Assembly: GCA_007753675.1 (NCBI GenBank)
Contig: CP036432.1
Location: forward strand, 1,834,394 to 1,898,393
Source: Stieleria magnilauensis
GTDB lineage: Bacteria; Planctomycetota; Planctomycetia; Pirellulales; Pirellulaceae
DNA length: 64,000 bases
Reading direction: 5' to 3'
Shown here piece by piece: positions 53,517-63,521 of this stretch. Both the position numbers and the translations under genes were made by a program. Numbering within the stretch: the first letter of the stretch is position 1; each line of letters opens with the position of its first letter. Under the pieces are notes generated by a model. The model was not told the DNA's origin and made no database searches. It saw only the letters and a list, made by a program, of their open reading frames with translations.

Positions 53517-56500
53517 CTAAAACAAACTTGCGATCGCATGGTCGATCGCCCACGGCGATTCGTCGGGTTCGCCGGTTTGACGACGGAGCGGATCGATCAG
53601 CACTTGGCTCAAGGATTGCCACGAACCGTCGCCATCCTGAACGGACTCTGCTTCGGCAACGACCGCTTGACGTCCGAGATAATTGATCACCATCAAGGCG
53701 TCGATCGGACTGAGCATCGAGTCGCCGGAGACATCGTGAAAGATCGGATTTGTCTGTTGGAACACACTCGGCGATCCCAACACTAATCCGTCTTCACCCC
53801 GACGTGCGATTTCGTTGATGACATTGAGTGCGTCCAACGGTGAAACCAATGCGGAGCGATCGACGTCATAGCGATCGATCGGGTTTTGCCAAAGTGACGG
53901 TCCGCCCACGATGACGCGATCCGACCCACGAACAATCTGACGTTTGAAGACATCGTTATCCCAAACCAATGGCCCGGTGGTCCACTGCGGTCCGGCATGC
54001 AATGTTTCCCCCGCGGCGAGCGTCACCTTTGAATCCGAAGACCGACTTCCTTGAAACGGCGCCGTGTAAATCTCGACGGTTTGCGAATCAACGGTTTGTC
54101 CGGCTTCATCGACTGCAACGAGCGACAGTTCGACAACTCCGGTCTCTCCCGCACTGGAAAATTGCTGCACCGTCACAAATTGAGGATCGTTCCAGTCGTC
54201 GGTGTCGAACACCAGCGACGGACGGGACACCGACAAAAAGTCTGGGAAGTCATGATGGATCTGCACGGTGAGATCGGAATCCGGCTCCCGACTCAGATGA
54301 ACCGCGAAACGAACGGATCCGTCTGCAGCATCGGTCGAGAGGGTGTGGCCGGAGGTTCCGATCACGATCTGCGGCGTGGACGCAGTTATTGGATTGCCAA
54401 CAAAGACCCCCGAATCGATGACTTCTCCGTCAGGTGCCAGCCCCGTCGGTCCCAAGTCCCGCGCGGAACTAACCCGCGTCCGCAGATACGTGACTTGACC
54501 CGCCAATGTTTTTGGAATGGACACGGGGATCGAGTGCTCGGCGACACTTTCCCAAGGACGAAGTTCCAGCCAATGACCGCGCACGATGTGCTCGCCCGGA
54601 TCGTCCCAGTCACCATCGCGATTGAAATCCAACCATGCGTTGACGAACCCACCTTCGCCCCGAATCGGTATGGCCAATTGACTGAACTCGCCGGCGACAA
54701 AATCAGTCTGAATGACATATCCATCGTTGATTTCCTCCGACGAAGCGAACCGGTTGGGCATCGCATCGTCATCGGGGTCGACCTGGACTGACATACGCGG
54801 CCCACCCGACAGATGCCGGGCGCCATCATCAGCCAATCGACTCGGATAGCTGGAAAGAAAATCACTTTGAAAATCAGCGGGGGCGTCCCCGAAATCCATC
54901 AATCCCCACTCGATGACCTCGACCGAGTAATCTTCGACTTCGCCGTCGAGCGCCATGCCATCGACACCGACGCTTGCTTCGTCACTCAATCGAATGCGTG
55001 CCCAAGTTTTCCCCAACACCGCGTCGACGGGAACATCATATTCAAAGAGTTGCCGATCGAACCCACTGGCGGGCACCCCGTCGACAATCTGTTCCGAGTC
55101 GGACCAGATTCCATCGTGATCGAAGTCGACCCAGGCATTGACAAACAACTCGACGCCATCAGCGCCGCGAACATCGACATCGAAGTAATTCACGTTGCCA
55201 CGAATAAGCCACGGAGACGTTTTCAGTGAACTGCCGTCGTCGCTCGATCGTCCCCATCGCACGTTGATACCCGACGCAAGATGAATCATGTCGTGTCGAC
55301 CATCGTCATTGAGGTCGCCCCGTGCCGCGGACTTTAACGCCAGCGAGCGACCAGCGTTGCGCACCTCGTCCGCGATGATCGCACCTTGCAACGTGTAGAC
55401 GAAGAGCGTGCTCCGATCGCCTTCGATCAAGACCTCGTCAACTCCATCTCCGCTCGAATCGCCCGCACTGAGTCGTACGGCATAACCATCCAGATCCAGT
55501 TCAACGAGTTCATATCCCCCCGCCCCGTCACTCACGTAAACCTCTTGGGGAGCATTGTAGACACCGCGACTGACAACGACGTCGGCGATGCCATCGCCGT
55601 TCAGATTCACGGCAAGAAATCGGCGTATCTGTTCAGGTGAATCGATCGTGAACAGATTTTCGGTCGTCGCGGACGATCCATTCGTCCCCAGTTCCGTGCT
55701 TCGTACGACGCCGTCGGCGTGGACGCTCAACAATCGACCGTCCAGCAAGCGATCGGAGGCGAACAGCGTCCGCGATGGGACGACCGTTTGATCAGAATCG
55801 TAGACGTAATCACCGCCTCCATCTCCACGCCAGACCTGCCAGCGGGCATCGCCGGCCAATTCGGTGATCGCCACCACGTCCACGTTGCCGTCGCCTGTAA
55901 CGTCATCGAGAACAAATCCGTCAAGCGTCGCGCCGGCCTGGAAAACCAAATGCTCGGGCAGAGCAAACGTACCATCTCCGAGTCCAGCCATCCGCACCAT
56001 CGACGCCGTTCCGTCTTCGGGGACGCCGAGCAGATCCACGAAACCGTCATGATTGTCATCCGTTGCCAGCACATGACCGATTGCCAGGCTGCCGGGCAGA
56101 TCGTGTCGAATCACATCGATCTGACCGCGGTCTTCCAAACCACGCGCCCCCATGATCATTGAAAAATGATCGGTACGCCGATGAAAATAGGCGACGTCGT
56201 CAATGCCATCACGGTCAAAATCTGCGACGACATGGGAAATCGGCGACGGACTGTCGAACAACGTCACGTTGCGAAGCTGAGAAAAAGAAAGGGAGTCATC
56301 GACGTCCAACACGCTGGCAACCGTCGAGTGCTGGATCAACACGTCGTCAATCGAATCGCCGTTCATGTCGGCCAGTCGCAGGCTCGATCCGTCCGGAATA
56401 CTGATCGTGTCCAATCGACTCACCGACGATTCATCGACGATCTGAAGCAATTCGATCCACTTGCTGGGAAAGTCGTAGGTGTTTTGCATCATGACGTAGA

Positions 56501-57539
56501 CCAGCGGCCCGCCATCGGTCTCCGCCTCTGACACCGCCAGATCGACGACGTAGTCCGGCATCGCAATCGTTTCGAGCCGATAGCCGAACGATTCTTTGTA
56601 CCAGACGCTGATCTGCCTGTGATAATCGGATGTCATTAGATCGGTCGCGCCGTCGCCATTGAAATCCGCCGCAGCAATCGCAAGAAAACTCCGGTTACCG
56701 TCGATACCGACCAGCGTTTCAAGACCACCAAATGTGCCGTCCCCGTTTCCGTGTTGAACCCAAACCTGATCGCTGTCGCCGAACACGAAAACGAGGTCAT
56801 CCTTGGCGTCATCGTCGACATCCCCCAAGTGAAAATGTCGTACATATGAATCGTTGGTTTGCAACGTTTGCTGCGGCACCAGCGTTCCGCTGCCCGTTCC
56901 CAACAACACCCGCGTCTCGCTATGCCTCTGGTTTGACACAAACACAAAATCGGCAATCCCGTCGTCATTCAGGTCGGAACTCGCAGCCATGTCGGCACTG
57001 AAACGAAGCTCACCCGATTGATAGAGAATGCGGTCAAATCCTTGCTGAACGTCAAACTCCAACACAAAGACGCTATCTAGACAAGCGAAGACCACTTCCG
57101 ATGCAGCATCGCCATTGGTGTCGGCCAAGGAAAAGTCTTCATTGACACACGTACTTAACGGTGAGAGATCGACGAGATTCGTATACATCCGCGGCCCCAG
57201 CGAACCGTCCGGTTGCTGCAGCCGAGTCATCAATGTGGTGTACGACAGGCTGACAATGTCCGAGCGGCCGTCTCCATCGATGTCTGCGACGCGTGTGCTG
57301 CGTGCCGCCGCCCCCAATGAAAACTCGCCGTGCTCCCTGTCGACGTTGAAAAGTTGATCCAGCATCCGGTCCTGGGTCGGGACCACGTTTCCACCGACCT
57401 GGCCAAGCGTCGCGTCGACGCGAACGTGCGCGGCGACTTGATCCAGAGGCGCCCAACCGAAGTCAACCGGGGCGACGTCGCCGGCGAGCAGGCGACGTTC
57501 TTCGAGGGGTTGAAGGCGCCGCGGCGAACGTTTTTTCAT
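53517..57539 (-). CDS. giant FG-GAP/GEVED/dockerin surface protein
   Basis: From ATG 57539 the protein is 1340 residues. The start MKKRSPRRLQPLEERRLLAGD is the LEERRLL-type N-terminus typical of planctomycete secreted giants. About ten FG-GAP/VCBS calcium-binding repeats follow (DIDGDGRSDIVSL, DLNDDGIADFVFV, DVTGDGNVDVVAI, DVDDDAKDDLVFV). GEVED-type domains follow (VNAWVDFDHDGIWSDSEQIV, DGEVEDYSVEV, VNAWLDFNRDGDWDDPGE). Two dockerin-like segments (DVDRSALVSPLDALNVINEI and DVSGDSMLSPIDALMVINYL) close the C-terminus. Calcium-dependent extracellular display is likely; no catalytic motif is seen. Met 57593 is an alternative start. Confidence 0.93.
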   Translation of the reverse strand: MKKRSPRRLQPLEERRLLAGDVAPVDFGWAPLDQVAAHVRVDATLGQVGGNVVPTQDRMLDQLFNVDREHGEFSLGAAARSTRVADIDGDGRSDIVSLSYTTLMTRLQQPDGSLGPRMYTNLVDLSPLSTCVNEDFSLADTNGDAASEVVFACLDSVFVLEFDVQQGFDRILYQSGELRFSADMAASSDLNDDGIADFVFVSNQRHSETRVLLGTGSGTLVPQQTLQTNDSYVRHFHLGDVDDDAKDDLVFVFGDSDQVWVQHGNGDGTFGGLETLVGIDGNRSFLAIAAADFNGDGATDLMTSDYHRQISVWYKESFGYRLETIAMPDYVVDLAVSEAETDGGPLVYVMMQNTYDFPSKWIELLQIVDESSVSRLDTISIPDGSSLRLADMNGDSIDDVLIQHSTVASVLDVDDSLSFSQLRNVTLFDSPSPISHVVADFDRDGIDDVAYFHRRTDHFSMIMGARGLEDRGQIDVIRHDLPGSLAIGHVLATDDNHDGFVDLLGVPEDGTASMVRMAGLGDGTFALPEHLVFQAGATLDGFVLDDVTGDGNVDVVAITELAGDARWQVWRGDGGGDYVYDSDQTVVPSRTLFASDRLLDGRLLSVHADGVVRSTELGTNGSSATTENLFTIDSPEQIRRFLAVNLNGDGIADVVVSRGVYNAPQEVYVSDGAGGYELVELDLDGYAVRLSAGDSSGDGVDEVLIEGDRSTLFVYTLQGAIIADEVRNAGRSLALKSAARGDLNDDGRHDMIHLASGINVRWGRSSDDGSSLKTSPWLIRGNVNYFDVDVRGADGVELFVNAWVDFDHDGIWSDSEQIVDGVPASGFDRQLFEYDVPVDAVLGKTWARIRLSDEASVGVDGMALDGEVEDYSVEVIEWGLMDFGDAPADFQSDFLSSYPSRLADDGARHLSGGPRMSVQVDPDDDAMPNRFASSEEINDGYVIQTDFVAGEFSQLAIPIRGEGGFVNAWLDFNRDGDWDDPGEHIVRGHWLELRPWESVAEHSIPVSIPKTLAGQVTYLRTRVSSARDLGPTGLAPDGEVIDSGVFVGNPITASTPQIVIGTSGHTLSTDAADGSVRFAVHLSREPDSDLTVQIHHDFPDFLSVSRPSLVFDTDDWNDPQFVTVQQFSSAGETGVVELSLVAVDEAGQTVDSQTVEIYTAPFQGSRSSDSKVTLAAGETLHAGPQWTTGPLVWDNDVFKRQIVRGSDRVIVGGPSLWQNPIDRYDVDRSALVSPLDALNVINEIARRGEDGLVLGSPSVFQQTNPIFHDVSGDSMLSPIDALMVINYLGRQAVVAEAESVQDGDGSWQSLSQVLIDPLRRQTGEPDESPWAIDHAIASLF

Positions 57540-57617
57540 CGAGAAGAGAGGAGAGTGGTGACGCGGGGCGAGATGGCGTGGGAGATTGAGCATAACTGGT
57601 GAGAACGCCGGTCGCAA

Positions 57618-57960
57618 TCAACGGCGACTGCGTTGCCTGACGTCAAAGCCCCGCGTCCCGCTGGGACGTCCCAGCACGTCCCTCAGTCAGTGTCGCGTGG
57701 TCCGCGACATGGCGTGATGCCCGACCGCTGACGAGAATCGGCTGATATCAATCGCGGGATCGGGCGTTTGACACAGTGGCGGATCGGATGCGGCGCGTCA
57801 AAACGACGCGACGCTCGCTGACGCGTCCCGCTGGGCCGCAGGATTCTCCATGCGTCGCGGATTTTGGGGTCGCTCGTTTTCACCACAGCTCTACAATTGG
57901 CGGCACGATTGACCATCCCATGATGACTTGAATCTGCCCCCGATTGGATTGGGTAACAAC
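57618..57960. other. divergent promoter region, no gene seen
   Basis: About 340 bases between the dockerin gene and the helicase. It has a small palindrome (GTCCCGCTGGGACGTCCC) near 57658 and AT-rich stretches around 57890-57920 that may be promoter sequence. No box is certain. Confidence 0.4.
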
Positions 57961-60900
57961 ATGAAGTTGACAGCGGCCACAACGGACGAATTTCATTCCG
58001 GTGACCGTCGCCGCGGCGACACGGTGGAGATGATCGGAAAGGTTCGCTTGTTGGAAGTCGGAAAACTGGGGCTGCGGGCCGAAGTCGAGGGATCGATGGG
58101 CGACGCCTACGAGGTCCTTCTCGATTTCGCTGAACTCTTCGATTCCTCACTGGGCGTCTCGTGTAACTGTCCAAGGTTCTGCGACGGGTTCAATTGCAAA
58201 CACCTTTGGGCGACGATCGCCAAGTTCGACTTACTCTACCCCAGCCCGCTGGTCGACACCGATACGCTTGACCTGTACGAGGTCGACGACGTGGTGACCG
58301 GGCACCCGATCACGCCGAGAGTCACCACAGGCCCATCGGGGGCGGCGCGTTCGAACAAGCCAGCGTCCGATTCGAAACCCCACACGCCACGCAAAACCCA
58401 GCCACCTTCCTGGAAGTCACAACTGGTCGGTATCGCGAGTTCGATGACCGCTGCGTCGGGTCCATCCCCGCTGGGATTGCCCCACGAACATCAGCCCGAT
58501 TCCATTGCGAAAGCACAACACTGGTTTGTGTTCTCCACCTCCGATCCTGCCAACAGCGATACACTGCGCGTCACCGCGATGCGAAGCGAGCGCAAGATCG
58601 ACGGTGATTGGGGGCGGCCCAGTGGTGTCGAACTGTTTGCCACGGACATCGCAAAACTGAGCGACCCGACCGAGCGGCACGCGCTGGCCATGCTCGAACC
58701 GCGACAGGAAGCCAACACGCATCGCTTCTATGGAGCGTATCGGCAATGCAACCGGCAGTTTTCGGTCAAGCCACTGTTGGTGCGGGAATCGCTCGAAGCC
58801 TTACATGCCACCGGACGGCTGGCCTGGAAACTGGGCGATTCGAAACAGCATTTTGAAGACGCCCGCCCGGTCGACCACCTTTCGGTCGCGACGCCGACGA
58901 CGCTGCGATTGCGAGTCTCACCCGATCCGGAAAAATCGTCCCAGTTAATCGTCGCGGCCGAACTGGTCGTCCCCGACGCCGAGGTCTGCTCGATCGAGCA
59001 ACTGATGTGGTCGTCGACGATCGGTTGTGCGCTGCTGCAAATCGACTCCAAGCCGACGGCGGTTGATGACGACGCGGAATCCAGTGATCCGCAAGAGACG
59101 CTCCGTACCCGCCTGGTCCGGATCACACCGAGCGATTGTCGTCGGATTCGGGCGTGGCAACAAACGCCTTCGATCCGCGTGCCGCGCAAGAGTTTAAAAA
59201 GCCTGTTGGTCGAGCTGTCATCGCACCACGACGACGTTGATCTGGTCTTGGACGATTCTCTGGAGATCCCAAAGCGCATCGATGAGCCGTCGGCGCACTG
59301 CTTGCTCGATCAGCGAGAACCCAAGTCGCCCGACTTCACCGTTTCGATGTCCGTCCGGTATCCGAATCGAGACCTGGCGTTCGACTGCACGTCACAGTGG
59401 TGGTTCGACGCGGATGCCGGTGTCGTGCAGCTTCGCAATTGGGACGCCGAACGGAACTGGTTGTCAAAGCTGGACCACGACGTGCTGGACTTTTCAATCG
59501 ATCGCTATTCGTCCAATGTGCGTCTGGCTCCCGATCGATTCTTGACGGTCGTCGAATCCCTGCGTGCATCGGGCTGGAACGTGACGGCCAACGGCGCGCC
59601 GCTTCGCATCGCATCCGACTTTGACATCCAAGTCACCAGCGGGGTCGACTGGTTTGACTTGGACGCGGAAGTGAGCTTCGACAGCGTCAACGCTTCGCTG
59701 CCCAAGTTGTTGGCGGCGTTACAGAAAGGCGATGCCACCATCCAACTGGATGACGGCACGGTCGGCATGTTGCCAAAGGACTGGTTGTCGAAGTTTGTCG
59801 GCATTCGGGAATCGGGAAAAGAACATGACGGTTCGATCCGCTTCCACCGATCTCAAGGCTTGTTGCTGGACCTGCTGTTGGAGGAACAGGGCGAGGTCAA
59901 ACGCGACCGCGACTTTTCTAAATTCTTGCGTCAAGTGAAATCGTTCGACGGCATCAAACCGGCCGACCCACCGAAGACCTTTACGGGCCAGCTGAGGGAT
60001 TATCAGCGGAGCGGATTGGGTTGGTTGCGGTTTCTGCAAAAATTCGGCTTCGGCGGATGCCTGGCCGACGACATGGGGCTGGGGAAAACGATTCAAGTGC
60101 TGGCGTTGCTCGATGCGCGTCGTAAACGACGTGTGCCCCAGGGACAGACGCGAAAACCGTCGATCGTCGTGGTTCCCAAAAGTCTGGTGTTCAATTGGCT
60201 GGAGGAGGCATCGAAATTCGCGCCCAAGTTGCGCGTCCGCAATCACACCGGGACCGAACGAAAACTCAATTGGGACGCCTTGGCCGAGTCACCCGATTCG
60301 ATCGATGTCCTACTGACCACCTACGGGACGATGCGTCTGGACGCACCCCTGTTGGCTCAGCTGCAATTCGACTACGCCATCCTGGACGAGGCCCAAGCGA
60401 TCAAGAACCCCAAAAGTCTGGTCGCCCGGGCGGCGCGTTTGCTGCCTGCCGAACACCGCTTGGCGATGACCGGGACGCCGATCGAAAACCACTTGGGTGA
60501 CCTGTGGTCGTTGTTCGATTTTCTGAATCCGGGAATGCTTTCCAACGCGAAATCGTCGTGGGGTCAGCTGCCTGACTTGGAAGACCAAGCCCAACGCCAG
60601 CATGTTGAACGTTTGGGCAAGTCGCTGCAGCCGTTTATTCTGCGACGCACCAAGTCGGAAGTCTTGACGGAGTTGCCGGAGAAGGTCGAGCAGACCTTGG
60701 CGTGCTCGATCGACAAGAAACAACGTAAACTCTACGACGAACTGCGGGAGCACTATCGCGTCCACCTGAGCAACAAAGTGAAGGAACTCGGTTTGAAGAA
60801 GGCCAAGATCCATGTGCTCGAAGCATTGTTGCGTTTGCGTCAAGCCGCTTGTGATCCGCGGTTGATCCATCCCGACTGTGGTGTACGGGGCGGCAAAATC

Positions 60901-61395
60901 GAGGAGCTGCTGGAACGACTGGACGAACTGCATCGCGAAGGCCGCAAGGCATTGGTGTTCTCGCAATTCACTTCGTTGCTGGGGCTGTTGAAACAAGACT
61001 TGGATCAACGGGGCTGGAACTATGAATACCTGGACGGCAAAACCCGCAAACGCGCCGAGAAGGTGCGACGATTCCAGAACGATCCCGAATGCCAACTGTT
61101 CTTGATCAGTCTGAAGGCCGGCGGCAACGGGCTCAACCTGACGGCGGCCGAGTACGTGTTCATCTTGGATCCCTGGTGGAACCCGGCCGTGGAAGCCCAG
61201 GCGATCGACCGTGCCCATCGCATGGGACAGACCCAGAGCGTGAATGCCTATCGAATGATCTGCAGCGAGACGGTGGAAGAAAAGATCGTCGAGTTGCAGA
61301 AGTCCAAACGCAACCTGGCAGATGCCATCGTCAGCCAAAATAAATCGCTGATCGGACAACTGACGGCCCAGGATCTACAAGACTTGCTGGGCTGA
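57961..61395 (+). CDS. SWIM-zinc-finger SNF2-family helicase/ATPase
   Basis: From ATG 57961 the protein is 1144 residues. A SWIM zinc finger lies at about residues 68-82 (CNCPRFCDGFNCKH, the CxCx(n)CxH pattern). A long middle region of about 580 residues with beta-rich repeats has no close motif. The SNF2 core starts near residue 678: Walker A ADDMGLGKT (about 702-710), the DEAQ box in YAILDEAQAIKN (about 808), the motif III region TGTPIENHLGDLW, and helicase C motifs (SLKAGGNGLNL, DPWWNPAVEAQAIDRAHRMGQT). It moves along double-stranded DNA. No nuclease or methylase gene is adjacent, so a defence role is not indicated. It may remodel DNA-protein complexes. Confidence 0.95.
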   Translation: MKLTAATTDEFHSGDRRRGDTVEMIGKVRLLEVGKLGLRAEVEGSMGDAYEVLLDFAELFDSSLGVSCNCPRFCDGFNCKHLWATIAKFDLLYPSPLVDTDTLDLYEVDDVVTGHPITPRVTTGPSGAARSNKPASDSKPHTPRKTQPPSWKSQLVGIASSMTAASGPSPLGLPHEHQPDSIAKAQHWFVFSTSDPANSDTLRVTAMRSERKIDGDWGRPSGVELFATDIAKLSDPTERHALAMLEPRQEANTHRFYGAYRQCNRQFSVKPLLVRESLEALHATGRLAWKLGDSKQHFEDARPVDHLSVATPTTLRLRVSPDPEKSSQLIVAAELVVPDAEVCSIEQLMWSSTIGCALLQIDSKPTAVDDDAESSDPQETLRTRLVRITPSDCRRIRAWQQTPSIRVPRKSLKSLLVELSSHHDDVDLVLDDSLEIPKRIDEPSAHCLLDQREPKSPDFTVSMSVRYPNRDLAFDCTSQWWFDADAGVVQLRNWDAERNWLSKLDHDVLDFSIDRYSSNVRLAPDRFLTVVESLRASGWNVTANGAPLRIASDFDIQVTSGVDWFDLDAEVSFDSVNASLPKLLAALQKGDATIQLDDGTVGMLPKDWLSKFVGIRESGKEHDGSIRFHRSQGLLLDLLLEEQGEVKRDRDFSKFLRQVKSFDGIKPADPPKTFTGQLRDYQRSGLGWLRFLQKFGFGGCLADDMGLGKTIQVLALLDARRKRRVPQGQTRKPSIVVVPKSLVFNWLEEASKFAPKLRVRNHTGTERKLNWDALAESPDSIDVLLTTYGTMRLDAPLLAQLQFDYAILDEAQAIKNPKSLVARAARLLPAEHRLAMTGTPIENHLGDLWSLFDFLNPGMLSNAKSSWGQLPDLEDQAQRQHVERLGKSLQPFILRRTKSEVLTELPEKVEQTLACSIDKKQRKLYDELREHYRVHLSNKVKELGLKKAKIHVLEALLRLRQAACDPRLIHPDCGVRGGKIEELLERLDELHREGRKALVFSQFTSLLGLLKQDLDQRGWNYEYLDGKTRKRAEKVRRFQNDPECQLFLISLKAGGNGLNLTAAEYVFILDPWWNPAVEAQAIDRAHRMGQTQSVNAYRMICSETVEEKIVELQKSKRNLADAIVSQNKSLIGQLTAQDLQDLLG

Positions 61396-61640
61396 TCGGA
61401 GGCGATCGGGCGGTCGGTCGAGGGGCCGGTACAGCGCCCCGTCACACGGTCTTGGGGCGTTTGGAAACGGTGTAGAGAGGGCAGAAAGATTGGGTGGGAG
61501 CGTGGGGAGGTGGGCGACAAGAAAAGGGGTGACAAGAAAATAGGGGGTGCGGGCGGACGTGATGCCCGTGTCATGGACATCGCCAGTGTCTGGACACTAC
61601 GTCTGGACACCAGCGTCTTTTCCACGCTTGTGATTTCCGC

Positions 61641-62396
61641 TCAATCGTCTGCGTGGTCGATTCGCAGGATCTTGTCGCCGTCGGGGAGAACCATTTCATC
61701 CTGTTCCATCGGGTTCCCCTCGGCGTCGAACAACGCTTCGATGCCTTCGGGAGCGCCGATCTGGTGGGTGGATTCATAATTCCCTTCGCCGGCGTGTTGG
61801 CTAAGGCTTTCCATCACGCGTCGGATGAATTGAGGACTGTCATGGGGGCCTTGGATGTAACACGGTTTTCCATTGCGACCAAACCGAAAGGTCTGTTCAC
61901 ATTGGGATTCGTCGACGTCGTGCCAAATTCGGCTGGTGCGTTCATAGTCCCCCAAAGGATCGAGACCGAACTGGGCCGCCCACTGGACCGCATCGGTGAC
62001 AAGTTTTTTGGCCACGCTGGGATCACACTTGATCAGTTTTGAGCGCGATCGCAAACGATCTAAATGGTCGGAGAACTGTGCGGGCGTCACCAATCGGGCA
62101 AACGCGTCCTTGACGCCCAAGCAAGCCTTGTCGACGAGAAAACAGGCGAACACGACTCGGCCGTCGGGAATCGGGCGGGTGACCAGAACCGCTCCGATCG
62201 CCCCGTCATCTTCGGTGTCGTCCATCAGCGATGCGTAGGCATAGCAGCGGTCGATCGGCAGTCGCATCGACGCAGCGATCTGGCCGGCGACCGATCTCAA
62301 CGCGTTTTTCTCCGCCGCCAAACGCTTCCGTTTCGCAATTTCTTTGCTGCGTTTTTTCGCCAATTTTTTTTGACGACTCTGTTCCGTTTTTGCCAT
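61641..62396 (-). CDS. conserved-looking protein of unknown function
   Basis: The 251-residue protein begins with about 30 highly basic residues (KTEQSRQKKLAKKRSKEIAKRKR), then alternates helix and strand (MRLPIDRCYAYASL, AVLVTRPIPDGRVVFACFLV, CEQTFRFGRNGKPCYIQ). The basic tail could bind nucleic acid or direct it to a partner. I do not recognise a named domain. It lies between convergent-looking neighbours, with about 245 gene-free bases to the helicase. Confidence 0.65.
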   Translation of the reverse strand: MAKTEQSRQKKLAKKRSKEIAKRKRLAAEKNALRSVAGQIAASMRLPIDRCYAYASLMDDTEDDGAIGAVLVTRPIPDGRVVFACFLVDKACLGVKDAFARLVTPAQFSDHLDRLRSRSKLIKCDPSVAKKLVTDAVQWAAQFGLDPLGDYERTSRIWHDVDESQCEQTFRFGRNGKPCYIQGPHDSPQFIRRVMESLSQHAGEGNYESTHQIGAPEGIEALFDAEGNPMEQDEMVLPDGDKILRIDHADD

Positions 62397-62831
62397 CGTC
62401 GGATCTCCGTAAGGGCCATGACACGTCGTTTACGACCGGAAGTACACCGCTCAATTTCGAATTTGACCACCGCAGTTGCCGGATTGTCCAGCCCGGTGGG
62501 AATGCATCGGATCAGACGCATTTCACTGTCTGGAATTCCGCTGTCTGGGAGGGATTCCAACGACCCGATGGAACTGTCCAAATGCCACCGTCGTCAAATT
62601 GCGTCCTATCTTCTGCATAGCGTGGGTTTCTCGGCGGCGATTGTTAGAGTATCAGAGTTTTCCTGACACTCGTACCGATCCAAAATCGAGCGGAAGATCA
62701 TTACACCTATCCGTCGCTCCCGTGGCCAGATGGTGACGCGACGACGCTAAACGGGCGGTTGCGAGGACAGCAAAGTGATGTCGCAACGAACAGACGGTGG
62801 CCTCGCGCGAACGGACATTCCTAGAAAAAGC
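62397..62831. other. intergenic region, no gene seen
   Basis: About 430 bases separate the unknown protein start from the sigma factor start. Sequence is mixed and contains no ORF I accept. Confidence 0.35.
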
Positions 62832-63509
62832 ATGACCAGCATTTCTATCGACCCAGCCAATACGACCGAAATCGATGTCTCGCAGTTGCTGAGCGCAGCC
62901 CGTCAGGATGCAGCCCAACAGGATGCCGACGCCGCTGACGCCGAGGCACTCGGGCAATTGTTGCAGCTGTACCGCAACTACCTGACAATCTTAGCGACCA
63001 CGCAACTTGACCGCCGGTTGCGGCGGCGGATGAGTCCGTCCGATCTGGTCCAGGACACGATGCTGGCAGCCCATCGCGATTTCCGGTCCTTTCGAGGGCG
63101 CAGCGAGCCGGAGCTGTTGTGTTGGCTCAGGCAAATCTTGGTGAACTGTCTGCGTGATGCCATCGACATGCATTTGAACGCTCAAAAACGCGACATGCGG
63201 CGCGAAGTGTCGATTGAACAGGTCGGCGCCACGCTGGACAAAAGTGCCTGTCATCTGGCCAACGTGCTGGCCGATCGCGGCCCCTCGCCGAGCGAGCCGG
63301 CCAGGCGGCGTGAGCGTGCGGTCGAGCTGGCCGATCAACTGGCCAAGCTTCGCCCGGAGTACCGCGACGTGATCGTGTTGCGCAATTTGCAAGGCCTCTC
63401 GTTCAACGAGATCGCCGACCGGCTGGATCGTCGCCCCGGCACGGTTCGCATGCTGTGGTTGCGGGCGATGGACAAGTTCAAACAGACCTACGACGATCCC
63501 CGAGCGTAA
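62832..63509 (+). CDS. ECF-like RNA polymerase sigma factor
   Basis: From ATG 62832 the product is 225 residues. Region 2 carries LDRRLRRRMSPSDLVQDTMLAAHRDFRSFRGRSEPELLCWL, and region 4 near the end has LRPEYRDVIVLRNLQGLSFNEIADRLDRRPGTVRML, a clear helix-turn-helix. An extended linker between the two is typical of the planctomycete-type ECF factors. The next gene, 12 bases after the stop, is a Ser/Thr kinase, the usual partner of this group. Met 62775 is a less likely start. Confidence 0.9.
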   Translation: MTSISIDPANTTEIDVSQLLSAARQDAAQQDADAADAEALGQLLQLYRNYLTILATTQLDRRLRRRMSPSDLVQDTMLAAHRDFRSFRGRSEPELLCWLRQILVNCLRDAIDMHLNAQKRDMRREVSIEQVGATLDKSACHLANVLADRGPSPSEPARRRERAVELADQLAKLRPEYRDVIVLRNLQGLSFNEIADRLDRRPGTVRMLWLRAMDKFKQTYDDPRA

Positions 63510-63521
63510 CGACCGAACGAC

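Noticed and set aside
53517-57539. Dense antisense ORFs across the dockerin gene
   Set aside because: They are shadows of a long GC-rich gene; the reverse frame has ten coherent FG-GAP repeats.
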